Assembly: GCA_028377625.1 (NCBI GenBank)
Contig: JAONKT010000002.1
Span: forward strand, 1-50,897
Direction of reading: 5' to 3'
DNA length: 50,897 nt
Source of the DNA: Candidatus Nitrosopumilus sp.
GTDB lineage: Archaea; Thermoproteota; Nitrososphaeria; Nitrososphaerales; Nitrosopumilaceae
Made by a program: the position numbers and the translations under genes. This document shows, in pieces, positions 33,033-41,280 of this stretch (position 1 is its first letter; each line of letters opens with the position of its first letter). The notes under the pieces are model-generated. The model saw only the letters and a program-made list of their open reading frames with translations. It was not told the DNA's origin and did no database searches.

Positions 33033-34097
33033 TTAAATTACTTTAGTAATTTTTGCAAGATTCATTGCAACTTTTTTAGTCATTTTGATTTCTTTCAAAA
33101 TTGTATATCGTTCTGGTCTTAACTCTTGTGCAATCATTAATGCTTCAATAATCATATTTGATTCAAGCCCAATTTGTTTTGCTGTAGTTGGTGCACCTAC
33201 ATCTTTTAATGTTTTAATAATTTTTCTCCAATCTTGTCCTTGCAATTTTGCCATCATTATAGATCCAATCCCACATTTTTCTCCATGAAGTCCAATCCCT
33301 GGTGCAATTTTATCAAGTGCATGTGAAATAAGATGTTCGGCACCAGAACATGGTCGGCTACTTCCTGCAATACATGATGCAACTCCTGCACTGATCAACC
33401 CTTCTACAATTACACGCTCATCTAATCCTTTTTTTGCAAACTCTGAAGAATTTTCCATAACAATTTTGGCACTCATCATTGCTAAATCTGCAGCATATCT
33501 TCCATAGTACTCTTTTTTTCTTTTATGTCCTAATTGCCAATCTTTTACGGCAATAATATTTGCAATGAGATCTCCACAACCACTAGCTAGTAACTTTGAT
33601 GGTGCTTTTTTAATTATATCAATATCTACAAAAACTCCCATAGGTGCAGATGCTACAATTGAATGAGGTTTGTCACTTTTTACAGAAACAAATGGACTTG
33701 CCATTCCATCATGTGATGCAGCAGTTGGTAAACTTACAAATGGAATTGATAAATTGTATGAAATTAATTTTGCAGTATCAACAGAACGGCCACCGCCAAT
33801 TCCTACAATTAAATCTGAATTATCTTGTTTAACATTTTTTTTAATTTTATTAATTGATTTAATTTGGTTATCTGTTGATGTATGCCAAACAAATCTGATT
33901 TTTTTGATTTTTAATGATTTTTCTACTTTAATTTTTAATACTTTTTGAACATTTGTACCACAAATCAACGAAACTTTTTTTGGCTTATTTAATGACTTAA
34001 GAAATTTTCCAAAATCCCCTATATTTTTCTCACCTATTTCTATGAGTCTGGGTAATTCCATTGTGTGTGATTGCATGCGATCTTCATTTTTTAACAT
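33033..34097 (-). CDS. egsA: sn-Glycerol-1-phosphate dehydrogenase
   Basis: Reduces dihydroxyacetone phosphate to sn-glycerol-1-phosphate, which sets the archaeal lipid stereochemistry. 354 residues. GIGGGRSVDTAKL (about residues 97-109) binds NAD(P), and AASHDGMASPF is the substrate region. The zinc ligands are the Asp in SGCGDLIANI and the His in HLISHALDKIAPGIGLHGEKCGIGS. ATG at 34097. Divergent from psmB with about 75 bp between starts. Confidence 0.94.
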   Translation of the reverse strand: MLKNEDRMQSHTMELPRLIEIGEKNIGDFGKFLKSLNKPKKVSLICGTNVQKVLKIKVEKSLKIKKIRFVWHTSTDNQIKSINKIKKNVKQDNSDLIVGIGGGRSVDTAKLISYNLSIPFVSLPTAASHDGMASPFVSVKSDKPHSIVASAPMGVFVDIDIIKKAPSKLLASGCGDLIANIIAVKDWQLGHKRKKEYYGRYAADLAMMSAKIVMENSSEFAKKGLDERVIVEGLISAGVASCIAGSSRPCSGAEHLISHALDKIAPGIGLHGEKCGIGSIMMAKLQGQDWRKIIKTLKDVGAPTTAKQIGLESNMIIEALMIAQELRPERYTILKEIKMTKKVAMNLAKITKVI

Positions 34098-34124
34098 TAT
34101 TTATCATTTCAAAGGATCAAAAAG

Positions 34125-34134
34125 TTATTTAAAA
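34125..34134 (+). promoter_or_regulatory. TATA box of psmB
   Basis: TTATTTAAAA, centred about 44 bases before the chosen TTG start, predicts a transcription start near 34155 and a leader of roughly 18 bases. Confidence 0.45.
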
Positions 34135-34172
34135 GGGTGACATGCCATTTACTTTATCTTAAAAGGTGTATT

Positions 34173-34805
34173 TTGTCAAATAACGTTGAAGAAAAAATTT
34201 TGCATGGGACTACCACTGTAGGTATTAAGGCTAAAGACGGTGTCGTATTGTGCGCAGATATGAGAGCAAGTGCAGGATATTTTATAGCAAATAACAATAC
34301 TATGAAAATTCAACAAATTGACTTGCATGCAGGCTTAACTTTGGCTGGTGGTGTTGCAGATGCCCAAAATATTGTTGATGTATTACGATATCATTCTAAT
34401 TTACACAGAGTTGACAAACAAAATTCAATATCCATTCACTCTTTAGCAAGACTCTGTTCTTTGATTTTCCATCAAAATAGAGGATATCCGTTTATGGCTG
34501 ATATTTTACTTGGTGGTTATGATGCAAATGGTCCTGCATTGTTTAATGTTGACATGTTTGGTTCTGTTGAAGAAAAATCTTATGTAACAACTGGTAGTGG
34601 TTCACCAGTAGCTTATGGTTTACTTGAAGAAGAATATAGAAATGACCTCACAGTTGAAGAGGCAAAAAAAATAGCTTTACGAGCTGTTAAAGCTGCAATC
34701 GTTAGAAACATTGGTACTGGTGATGGAATAAACATCTCAGTAATGGACAAAGATGGATTCCGTCTATTAACCGATGAGCAAAAGAAAGCAGTTATCGAAC
34801 TTTAG
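34173..34805 (+). CDS. psmB: Proteasome beta subunit
   Basis: Catalytic subunit of the archaeal 20S proteasome. The start is taken as TTG 34173, giving MSNNVEEKILHG as a short propeptide before the catalytic Thr (T13 of TTTVGIKAKDGVVLCADMRAS). An ATG 36 bases upstream would add 12 residues of poor fit, with cysteines and hydrophobics. GGVADAQNIVDVLRYH and GSGSPVAYGLLEEEY confirm the family. Self-cleavage at Gly12-Thr13 is expected. It is followed immediately by aCPSF1. Confidence 0.93.
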   Translation: MSNNVEEKILHGTTTVGIKAKDGVVLCADMRASAGYFIANNNTMKIQQIDLHAGLTLAGGVADAQNIVDVLRYHSNLHRVDKQNSISIHSLARLCSLIFHQNRGYPFMADILLGGYDANGPALFNVDMFGSVEEKSYVTTGSGSPVAYGLLEEEYRNDLTVEEAKKIALRAVKAAIVRNIGTGDGINISVMDKDGFRLLTDEQKKAVIEL

Positions 34806-34812
34806 TGATTTA

Positions 34813-36753
34813 ATGCAAAGAAAACAATCTCAAAGAGAATTACCTAATAGTAGCCAGAATGTTATGGCAACCATACTGCAAAGTATGCCCAAAGAAGCAA
34901 GTATTACAAAAATAGAATATGAGGGACCAAGAATTGCACTTTATACAAATTCTCCTAGATATTTACTAGAAAATAATGAAACAATTTCAAAATTAGTTAG
35001 TGTAATCAAAAAACGAATTGTAATTAGAACTGATGAATCAATTAGAAAACCTGAAGATGAATGTAGAAAAATTATTGCAGAACATGTTCCAAAAGAAGCA
35101 AATTTACAAGCAACTCTGTTTGATACATCTACTGGTGAAGTTTCAATTGAAGCTAAAAGACCATGGTTATTACAAAGAAATGCAAAAGAATTCAATCATG
35201 CTGATCTTACTGAAAAAATAGGATGGGTATTAAGAATAAGAAAAGCCACTACTATACCATCACGTACTATTCAAACAATTAATGCAACTTTAAAACAAGC
35301 TTCTACTGAAAGAGGAAAACAAATGAAACAAGTAGGTGATGATATTTTTAGATCTAAATTATCACAAAGAACTGAGGTTTCTCTTCATACACTTGGTGGT
35401 TTTGGACAAGTTGGTAGATCATCAATGTTACTATCAACTCCAGAAAGTAAAATTTTAGTTGATTGTGGAATTAATCCTGGTGCTCGTTCTCCAATGGATG
35501 CATATCCAAGACTTGATTCTTTAGATATTACATTAGATGAACTTGATGCTGTAGTTATTGGCCATGCTCATTTAGATCATACAGGATTTTTACCTGCATT
35601 ATGCAAATATGGTTACAAAGGTCCAATATACTGTAGTGAACCAACACTACCTATGATGAATTTAATTCAATTAGATGCAATCAAAGTTGCAGCTGCTCAA
35701 GGTAGAACCCCGATTTATGCAGAACGAGACGTTAAACAAGTAATGAAACAAACAATTACTTTACCATATGGAAGCGTAACTGATATTTCTCCTGATATCA
35801 AATTAGTTCTTGCTAATGCTGGTCATATTCTTGGTTCAGCATTGTGTCATTTTCATATTGGAAATGGTGATCATAATTTTGTTTATTCTGGAGATATTAA
35901 ATTTGGAAAAAGTATTTTATTTGAAGCTGCAAGTTGGAATTTCCCTAGAGTAGAAACACTGTTGATTGAAAGTACTTATGGTCTTAGGGAAGATGTTCAA
36001 CCAACTAGGCAACAAGTAGAATCATCTTTTATCAATGCAGTTAACAATACTTTGGCAGATGGAGGAAAAGTATTGATCCCAATTCCTGCAGTAGGACGTG
36101 CACAAGAAATTATGATGGTAATTGATCACTATATGAAATCAGGTGAAATGGTTGAAGCACCAGTATTTACAGAAGGTATGATTTCAGAGGCATCAGCTAT
36201 CCATGAATCTTATCCTGAATATCTTGCAAGAGAACTAAAACAAAAAATTTTAGAAACAGATGATAATCCATTTGATTCTGAATACTTTACAAATATTGAA
36301 CATGCAGATGCTAGAGAAGAACCAATGAGAGAAAATTCCCCATGTATTATTTTGGCAACATCTGGAATGTTAGAGGGTGGACCCGTTTTGGAATATTTCA
36401 AAAATATTGCACCAGATCCAAAAAATAAAGTCTTGTTTGTTTCTTATCAAGTAAATGGAACTATGGGAAGACGTGTACTGGATGGCTCTAAACAAGTTTC
36501 TATGTTAGGTAAAGAAGGTAAAATTGAAGTTGTTTCTGTTGGTTGTGGTGTTGAAAAACTAGATGGATTTAGTGGACATAGTGATTACAATCAATTAATG
36601 TCATTTGTACAACGGTTAAGACCAAAACTTCGCCGTGTTTTGGTTAATCACGGTGAACGTTCAAAATCAGAGAATCTAGCTATGAATATTCGTAGAATGC
36701 ATAAATTACCTGCTCATTACCCTCAAGTTCAAGAAGCAATAAAATTATTTTAA
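34813..36753 (+). CDS. aCPSF1/FttA KH-domain beta-CASP ribonuclease
   Basis: Archaeal transcription-termination and RNA-processing nuclease. 646 residues from ATG 34813, 8 bases after the psmB stop. An upstream in-frame ATG at 34774 would overlap psmB by 32 bases. The N-terminal KH region spans about 20-180. The metallo-beta-lactamase motifs are HAHLDH (motif 2) near residue 258, SGDIKFG and ESTYG. The beta-CASP part has LATSGMLEGGP and FSGHSDYNQL, and ends with VNHGERSKSENLA. It is the archaeal counterpart of CPSF73. Confidence 0.92.
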   Translation: MQRKQSQRELPNSSQNVMATILQSMPKEASITKIEYEGPRIALYTNSPRYLLENNETISKLVSVIKKRIVIRTDESIRKPEDECRKIIAEHVPKEANLQATLFDTSTGEVSIEAKRPWLLQRNAKEFNHADLTEKIGWVLRIRKATTIPSRTIQTINATLKQASTERGKQMKQVGDDIFRSKLSQRTEVSLHTLGGFGQVGRSSMLLSTPESKILVDCGINPGARSPMDAYPRLDSLDITLDELDAVVIGHAHLDHTGFLPALCKYGYKGPIYCSEPTLPMMNLIQLDAIKVAAAQGRTPIYAERDVKQVMKQTITLPYGSVTDISPDIKLVLANAGHILGSALCHFHIGNGDHNFVYSGDIKFGKSILFEAASWNFPRVETLLIESTYGLREDVQPTRQQVESSFINAVNNTLADGGKVLIPIPAVGRAQEIMMVIDHYMKSGEMVEAPVFTEGMISEASAIHESYPEYLARELKQKILETDDNPFDSEYFTNIEHADAREEPMRENSPCIILATSGMLEGGPVLEYFKNIAPDPKNKVLFVSYQVNGTMGRRVLDGSKQVSMLGKEGKIEVVSVGCGVEKLDGFSGHSDYNQLMSFVQRLRPKLRRVLVNHGERSKSENLAMNIRRMHKLPAHYPQVQEAIKLF

Positions 36754-37023
36754 ATCGTATTCAGGTTTCCAGATCTTTATACTGGATGGTGTAACAATAA
36801 TTCTTTCTTCACCTAATCTTGCAATTTCTGCATCTGCTGTTTTAGCAATTGAATACAAATCTTCAACTACTTTACGTAATTGATCCACATCCTTTTGTGC
36901 CAATGGTGTGACTCTTAGAATTAAAATTATTCCTTTTTTGATATCTTCTTTTATAGAATGAACATCACTACTATCCCTGATTGTTATGGCCTTTAGATAT
37001 GTGGGATTCTCTTGCTTTTGCAT
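36745..37023 (-). CDS. sepF: SepF-like cell division protein
   Basis: Membrane-tether partner of FtsZ in archaea. 92 residues. The SepF core reads YLKAITIRDSSDVHSIKEDIKKGIIL, with the dimer helix DVDQLRKVVEDLYSIAKTA and the last strands RIIVTPSSIKIW. A long basic N-terminal amphipathic helix is not obvious: the protein begins MQKQENPT. ATG at 37023. Overlaps the convergent aCPSF1 gene by 9 bp. Confidence 0.85.
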   Translation of the reverse strand: MQKQENPTYLKAITIRDSSDVHSIKEDIKKGIILILRVTPLAQKDVDQLRKVVEDLYSIAKTADAEIARLGEERIIVTPSSIKIWKPEYDLK

Positions 37024-37095
37024 TATGATTGAAAAAGATCCTACTCCTTCAAAAACTCTTCCTTAGTTTTAACTAATTTTTTCAATTTTTTATGC

Positions 37096-38106
37096 CTACA
37101 TTCTAAATTGAATGTAAGACTCTTCTTCTGCACTTTGAGAAGCAATTTCTTCAACTAATTCATTATCTTTGATAGAAACAATCGCTTGTTCATCATTTGG
37201 TGCATCTGAATATCTTAAAGTTATTGATGATGCAAATTTTAAATGTTTTTTTGCATTATAACCTCGTAAAATTGAAACAGGTCCTACAAAATCTTTAGCT
37301 TCAAGTAATATGTCTCCCGGTAATGAAATTGCTTTAATCATTTCATTTTCATCTTTATTTCTTCCAACAATAAATTTAGTTTCTTCATCTAATCTAAAAT
37401 GCCTTCCAATTTTTAAAAGATCAATATCATTTATGGTTGGGTTTTCTGTATGTGAAAACAAATCTTTAGCTTTAATTCCAAAATGTGGTTCTGTTAACAA
37501 ACAACCACCACCTGCATTAGGCGGATTCTCAATTCCATATTTTTTTGCCATATCTAATTGATTCCTTCTTGTTCTTCCTCTAATCATTCCAAGATTTTCT
37601 CTTTTGATTAATCCATCTTTTTCTGGATCTGTTTCTGGTAACAATGCAGCTGATAATGGTCTTACAATTTTTCCAACTAAATCTGATTCGTTTTCAATTG
37701 TTCTTAATGCAGGTGCATGTTGACTCATTGGTCTTTGTCCTAATACTTCACCTGAAATAATAAATTCTGCACCAATTTCTTGCATGTGTTTCTTTGCAGC
37801 ATCAAACATCATAGATCTACAATCAATACATGGATTAAATCCTGCACCAATTCCATGTTTTGGGTGTTTTAACATTTCAATATACTCATCACCAAGATAA
37901 ACTGTTTTTAGATTTACATCCAGATCATCAGCTCGTTCTCTAATTTCAAAACCACATCCTCTTCCACAATCAAAATCACAAAATGGAGTTTTTATTGCAA
38001 CTGCAGAAACATCAAATCCTTGTTCTTGCATCATTTTAATTGCAAGTTGACTATCTAAACCACCTGAAAGTAATGCAACTACTTTCTTCTTTTTCTCTTC
38101 GGACAC
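37096..38106 (-). CDS. PP-loop tRNA thiolation-like protein
   Basis: An ATP-pyrophosphatase-fold protein of 336 residues with the PP-loop LLSGGLDSQLA (residues 12-22). Cysteine pairs CDFDCGRGC, CIDC (about 91-94) and GGGCLLTEP resemble MnmA/TrmU-like and ThiI-like thiouridylases (DUF814-like C-terminal part). It probably inserts sulfur into a tRNA uridine. GTG start at 38106. The exact position modified is not shown. No other sulfur-relay gene lies beside it. Confidence 0.8.
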   Translation of the reverse strand: MSEEKKKKVVALLSGGLDSQLAIKMMQEQGFDVSAVAIKTPFCDFDCGRGCGFEIRERADDLDVNLKTVYLGDEYIEMLKHPKHGIGAGFNPCIDCRSMMFDAAKKHMQEIGAEFIISGEVLGQRPMSQHAPALRTIENESDLVGKIVRPLSAALLPETDPEKDGLIKRENLGMIRGRTRRNQLDMAKKYGIENPPNAGGGCLLTEPHFGIKAKDLFSHTENPTINDIDLLKIGRHFRLDEETKFIVGRNKDENEMIKAISLPGDILLEAKDFVGPVSILRGYNAKKHLKFASSITLRYSDAPNDEQAIVSIKDNELVEEIASQSAEEESYIQFRM

Positions 38107-38177
38107 TCAAATCTTTTTTAAAATTGCTTATACAAACTTTACATCATACATAAATTAAGATTATACAAAATTTTATT

Positions 38178-39242
38178 ATGAAACAAAGAAGAAAAAATCT
38201 TCTAAAATATGCTAAAAAGATAGATTGTGATACTTTAGTAACATTTGAGCCTGAGAATCTATTCTATATGACTGGTTTTTGGGGAGAAGCTATTGGATTA
38301 CTTGAAAAAAATGGAAAAACAACTATCATTGCTCCAGAACTAGAAGTGGGAAGAGCAAAAGATGAATCCGAAGACTGTGATGTAATTACTGCCGAACGTG
38401 GATCTGGATTAATTTCTACATTAATAGAAAAAATAAAAAAAAATTATGTATGTACAGATTGCCAAAATTATTCAACTATGCTTAGCTTAAAGAAATCAAT
38501 TTCAAGTCTAAAATCTTCTACAGAACCATTTTACAATGCTAGAATAATAAAAGATGAAAATGAAATTAAAATCTTAAAAAAAGCTTCTAAAATTATTGAT
38601 GAAATGTTTGATATTTGTTTTAAAAGAATGAAAATTGGACAAAAAGAATCAGAATTACAAACAATTTTGATGACATATGCCATGGAACAAGAAATGTTTG
38701 ACACTGGTTACAAATCTACACTTAATCCATTAATTATTGCTGGAGGTCCAAATGGTGCACTTCCACATGCTCAAGTAAGTCAAAGAAAATTCAAAAATGG
38801 TGATCTTGTTGTAACTGATCTAACATTAAGATACAAAGGATATGTTTCAGATGCAACTAGAACATTTGGATTAGGAAAAATTTCCTCGCAAGCTAATGAT
38901 GCATATGAAGTTGTTAAAGAATCACAAAAACTTGGTTTAAAATCAGTTAAACCGAATATTGATTGTAAAGATGTTGATTCTGCATGTAGAAAATACATTG
39001 AAGAAAAAAATTATGGTAAATATTTTATTCATTCAACTGGACATGGAATTGGATTAGAAGTACATGAGTTTCCAACTGTTTCTTATCGAAGTAATACCAA
39101 ATTAAAAGAAAACATGGCAATCACTGTAGAGCCTGGAATTTATATTGAAAATAAATTTGGAATTAGAATAGAAGATTCACTTATTGTAAAGGATAGACCA
39201 ATTATAATGCATAAATTTACAAAAGATCTACTAACAATCTAA
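38178..39242 (+). CDS. M24-family aminopeptidase (Xaa-Pro dipeptidase-like)
   Basis: Removes N-terminal residues or cleaves Xaa-Pro dipeptides. 354 residues. The creatinase-like N-terminal domain covers about 1-120. The pita-bread domain has the metal ligands in VVTDLT, DATRTFG, STGHGIGLEVHE (His), VEPGIY (Glu) and IRIEDSL (Glu). ATG at 38178. Its stop overlaps the convergent gene by 4 bp. Confidence 0.93.
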   Translation: MKQRRKNLLKYAKKIDCDTLVTFEPENLFYMTGFWGEAIGLLEKNGKTTIIAPELEVGRAKDESEDCDVITAERGSGLISTLIEKIKKNYVCTDCQNYSTMLSLKKSISSLKSSTEPFYNARIIKDENEIKILKKASKIIDEMFDICFKRMKIGQKESELQTILMTYAMEQEMFDTGYKSTLNPLIIAGGPNGALPHAQVSQRKFKNGDLVVTDLTLRYKGYVSDATRTFGLGKISSQANDAYEVVKESQKLGLKSVKPNIDCKDVDSACRKYIEEKNYGKYFIHSTGHGIGLEVHEFPTVSYRSNTKLKENMAITVEPGIYIENKFGIRIEDSLIVKDRPIIMHKFTKDLLTI

Positions 39243-39724
39243 TCATAAAAGTCTACGATGTTTATGATATATTTTGATTCAGGGTTATTTGATTTAATTT
39301 CTTTAGAATCTATATTTACATTCCAATCATAATTAATATCATCACCTTTATCCGATTTGAAATTTAATATGACTTGATATTCTTGTAAATTGATATTTGT
39401 TACGACTACATGTATTCTAGTATTTCTATCATCAAATATTTTCATATTAGGATATTCTTCATTTATTTTATTTTCAATCGCATCTTTTACATTTAATCCT
39501 GATTCATTAGGACCATTATATTGCATTAAAATATCTACTACAATTTGTTCCTCCTCTGAAAGATCAATTAAAAAATTATCCAGATGCTTTTCTGATAAAA
39601 CACCATTTGCACTAATAACAATTAACGCAATTCCTGCAAGATATAGTGGAGCTCTTTTTTTAAGAAAAGCTTTAAGATTATTCTTTTTTGGTTTTTCTTC
39701 TTCTTTTTTATCTTTTTTACCCAT
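39239..39724 (-). CDS. Single-pass membrane protein, unknown
   Basis: 161 residues. A very basic, Lys/Glu-rich cytosolic N-terminus (MGKKDKKEEEKPKKNNLKAF) is followed by one helix (PLYLAGIALIVISANGVLS, about 31-49). The external part has no recognised motif; it contains an EEEQIVVDILMQYNG segment and a beta-rich end. ATG at 39724. Confidence 0.7.
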   Translation of the reverse strand: MGKKDKKEEEKPKKNNLKAFLKKRAPLYLAGIALIVISANGVLSEKHLDNFLIDLSEEEQIVVDILMQYNGPNESGLNVKDAIENKINEEYPNMKIFDDRNTRIHVVVTNINLQEYQVILNFKSDKGDDINYDWNVNIDSKEIKSNNPESKYIINIVDFYD

Positions 39725-39803
39725 TTTAATCCCTGTAAATAATTAATTATTTGAAGTTATTATTAACTAAACTCCTCATTCTAATTTATCAATAAATTTA
39801 GTT

Positions 39804-39980
39804 TTAATCTTCTTTGATTAATGATTTGATACTTGCAATGTTTTCAGAATTTAATTCAATTTCTTTATGTTCTGCTAAAACATGTTCTGTAACTTGAGTC
39901 ATCAATTCTTCCACACTTTTTGCTGATGCCGACCAATTACAATCCTTTCCTGCATCTTTACAACTAATTGATTTTACCAT
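39804..39980 (-). CDS. DUF1059-like small protein
   Basis: 58 residues, ATG 39980, TAA at 39804. It starts MVKSISCKDAGKDCNWSASA, then EELMTQVTEHVLAEHKEI. The CKDxGxDCxW pattern followed by a V..H....H helix matches the DUF1059 family of small zinc-site proteins. Molecular role unknown. It is divergent from the zinc-finger-like gene at 40096. Confidence 0.8.
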   Translation of the reverse strand: MVKSISCKDAGKDCNWSASAKSVEELMTQVTEHVLAEHKEIELNSENIASIKSLIKED

Positions 39981-40095
39981 AGTTCTTTGATTTCTTATGG
40001 TTATTTAGGAAATTCGTTAATTTTCATGCCTAGATTTTACAAATACTTGTTTCCATATGTTGTCTTTTTTTACTTGATTCATACTACTACAATTA

Positions 40096-40287
40096 TTGAA
40101 TGTAAATTGTATTTTTTCGTCTTGTGATTTTAAACGTAATAATATTGAGGAAAAAGACTTTCTAAATCATTTGAGTGAAAAACACTCTGATGAAATGTTA
40201 GAAATTTCTAAAAAAGAAAATATGTCTATTAAAGCAGTAGAAATGATTTCTATGTCAAATTCAATTGTATTCATTAATTCTAATTAA
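40096..40287 (+). CDS. Small C2H2-like zinc-finger protein
   Basis: 63 residues from TTG 40096. NCIFSSCDFKR then FLNHLSEKHSD gives a Cx4C...Hx4H pattern typical of a single C2H2 finger. The C-terminal 30 residues are helical. Divergent from the DUF1059-like gene, 115 bp between starts. Confidence 0.65.
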   Translation: MNVNCIFSSCDFKRNNIEEKDFLNHLSEKHSDEMLEISKKENMSIKAVEMISMSNSIVFINSN

Positions 40288-40299
40288 GATGAAAAGGGA

Positions 40300-40351
40300 A
40301 GAAATGAGAAGAGGTAAAGGTACTAAAATGACTCCTGTTCTTCTCATTTCT
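40300..40351. repeat. 13-bp perfect inverted repeat downstream of the zinc-finger gene
   Basis: AGAAATGAGAAGA (40300-40312) and its exact reverse complement (40339-40351) are separated by 26 bases. They lie in the 147-bp gap between convergent genes at 40287 and 40435. The arms are not GC-rich and there is no long T-tract directly after. A bidirectional processing or termination structure, a small RNA, or a protein site are all possible. A 29-codon frame (40289-40378) crosses it. Confidence 0.55.
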
Positions 40352-40434
40352 ATGATCGGTTATTCATATTTAATTTAATTTAGATAATAACAAATTGGTA
40401 CATTTAATGAATGAATTATAAAAAATTAAATATT

Positions 40435-41280
40435 TTAATTATTCTTAGCAGTTAGAATAAGAACTTGCCATGGAAATATTATGTCTCCATTCTTTTTTGT
40501 ATATTGAAGAGTTTTTTCTTTAACAGAATTTTTGAATTCCTTACGTTTTGAATATTCTAATTCATTTAATTTTGTTTTTAGAGGTTTTGCAATGTATTTG
40601 ATATAATTTTTCCAATAGTCTTCAAATTTACCTGGACTATAATTAAAAACAAATTCTTTTACAACAATATTTGAAAATCCTGCTTTTCTAATTTCTAATT
40701 TTAATGCAGTTTTATTTCCAAATCTGTCTAAATTTGGTGTACCTGGAGGAACATAATCTGGTATGTATTTTACAGCAGAATCTAAAATGCTACTAAAAAA
40801 TGGAACATTATCTTTACTCCCATGAACTGAAATTCCTATTTTACCAGATTTTCTAAGACTATTTTTCATATTTTTCAATGCTTTTTGTGCATTGGGAAAA
40901 AAAAACAATGCATATTGGCAAGTAATTATATCAAATTTTTTTGAAAAAGTAAAATTCTCTGCATCTGTATTGATAAAATCTAAATTTTTATTTTTTTGAT
41001 TCCATTTTTTTGCTATTTTGATTGCAGTTGTTGATGTATCAATTCCTACTACATAACCATACTTACCAATTTTTTTTTGGATTTGTTTTGTAACTACTCC
41101 AGTTCCACATGCAACATCTAATACTAAATTTTTTTTATTAATTTTTACTAAATCAATTAATTTTTTTGTACTTTGAAATGGTCCTTTATTTACACTTGCC
41201 CATCTTTTATGATATCTTGGTGCAACTTCATTCCAAATTTTCATATTTCTTTGCTTATATTGTGAATGAATTACTTTCAT
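40435..41280 (-). CDS. SAM-dependent methyltransferase, UbiE-like
   Basis: Class I methyltransferase of 281 residues. SAM-binding motif I LDVACGTGVVTKQIQKK (about residues 54-70), acidic VVGIDTSTTAIKIAKK and motif II FDIITCQYALFFFPN. The substrate is not evident. The gene follows coaBC with a 4-base ATGA overlap, which ties it to the CoA operon, although its function there is not obvious. Confidence 0.85.
   Translation of the reverse strand: MKVIHSQYKQRNMKIWNEVAPRYHKRWASVNKGPFQSTKKLIDLVKINKKNLVLDVACGTGVVTKQIQKKIGKYGYVVGIDTSTTAIKIAKKWNQKNKNLDFINTDAENFTFSKKFDIITCQYALFFFPNAQKALKNMKNSLRKSGKIGISVHGSKDNVPFFSSILDSAVKYIPDYVPPGTPNLDRFGNKTALKLEIRKAGFSNIVVKEFVFNYSPGKFEDYWKNYIKYIAKPLKTKLNELEYSKRKEFKNSVKEKTLQYTKKNGDIIFPWQVLILTAKNN

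Noticed and set aside
40289-40378. 29-codon frame after the zinc-finger gene, considered as a CDS
   Set aside because: Too short for confidence, and the palindrome in it explains part of the base order. Kept as a finding only.
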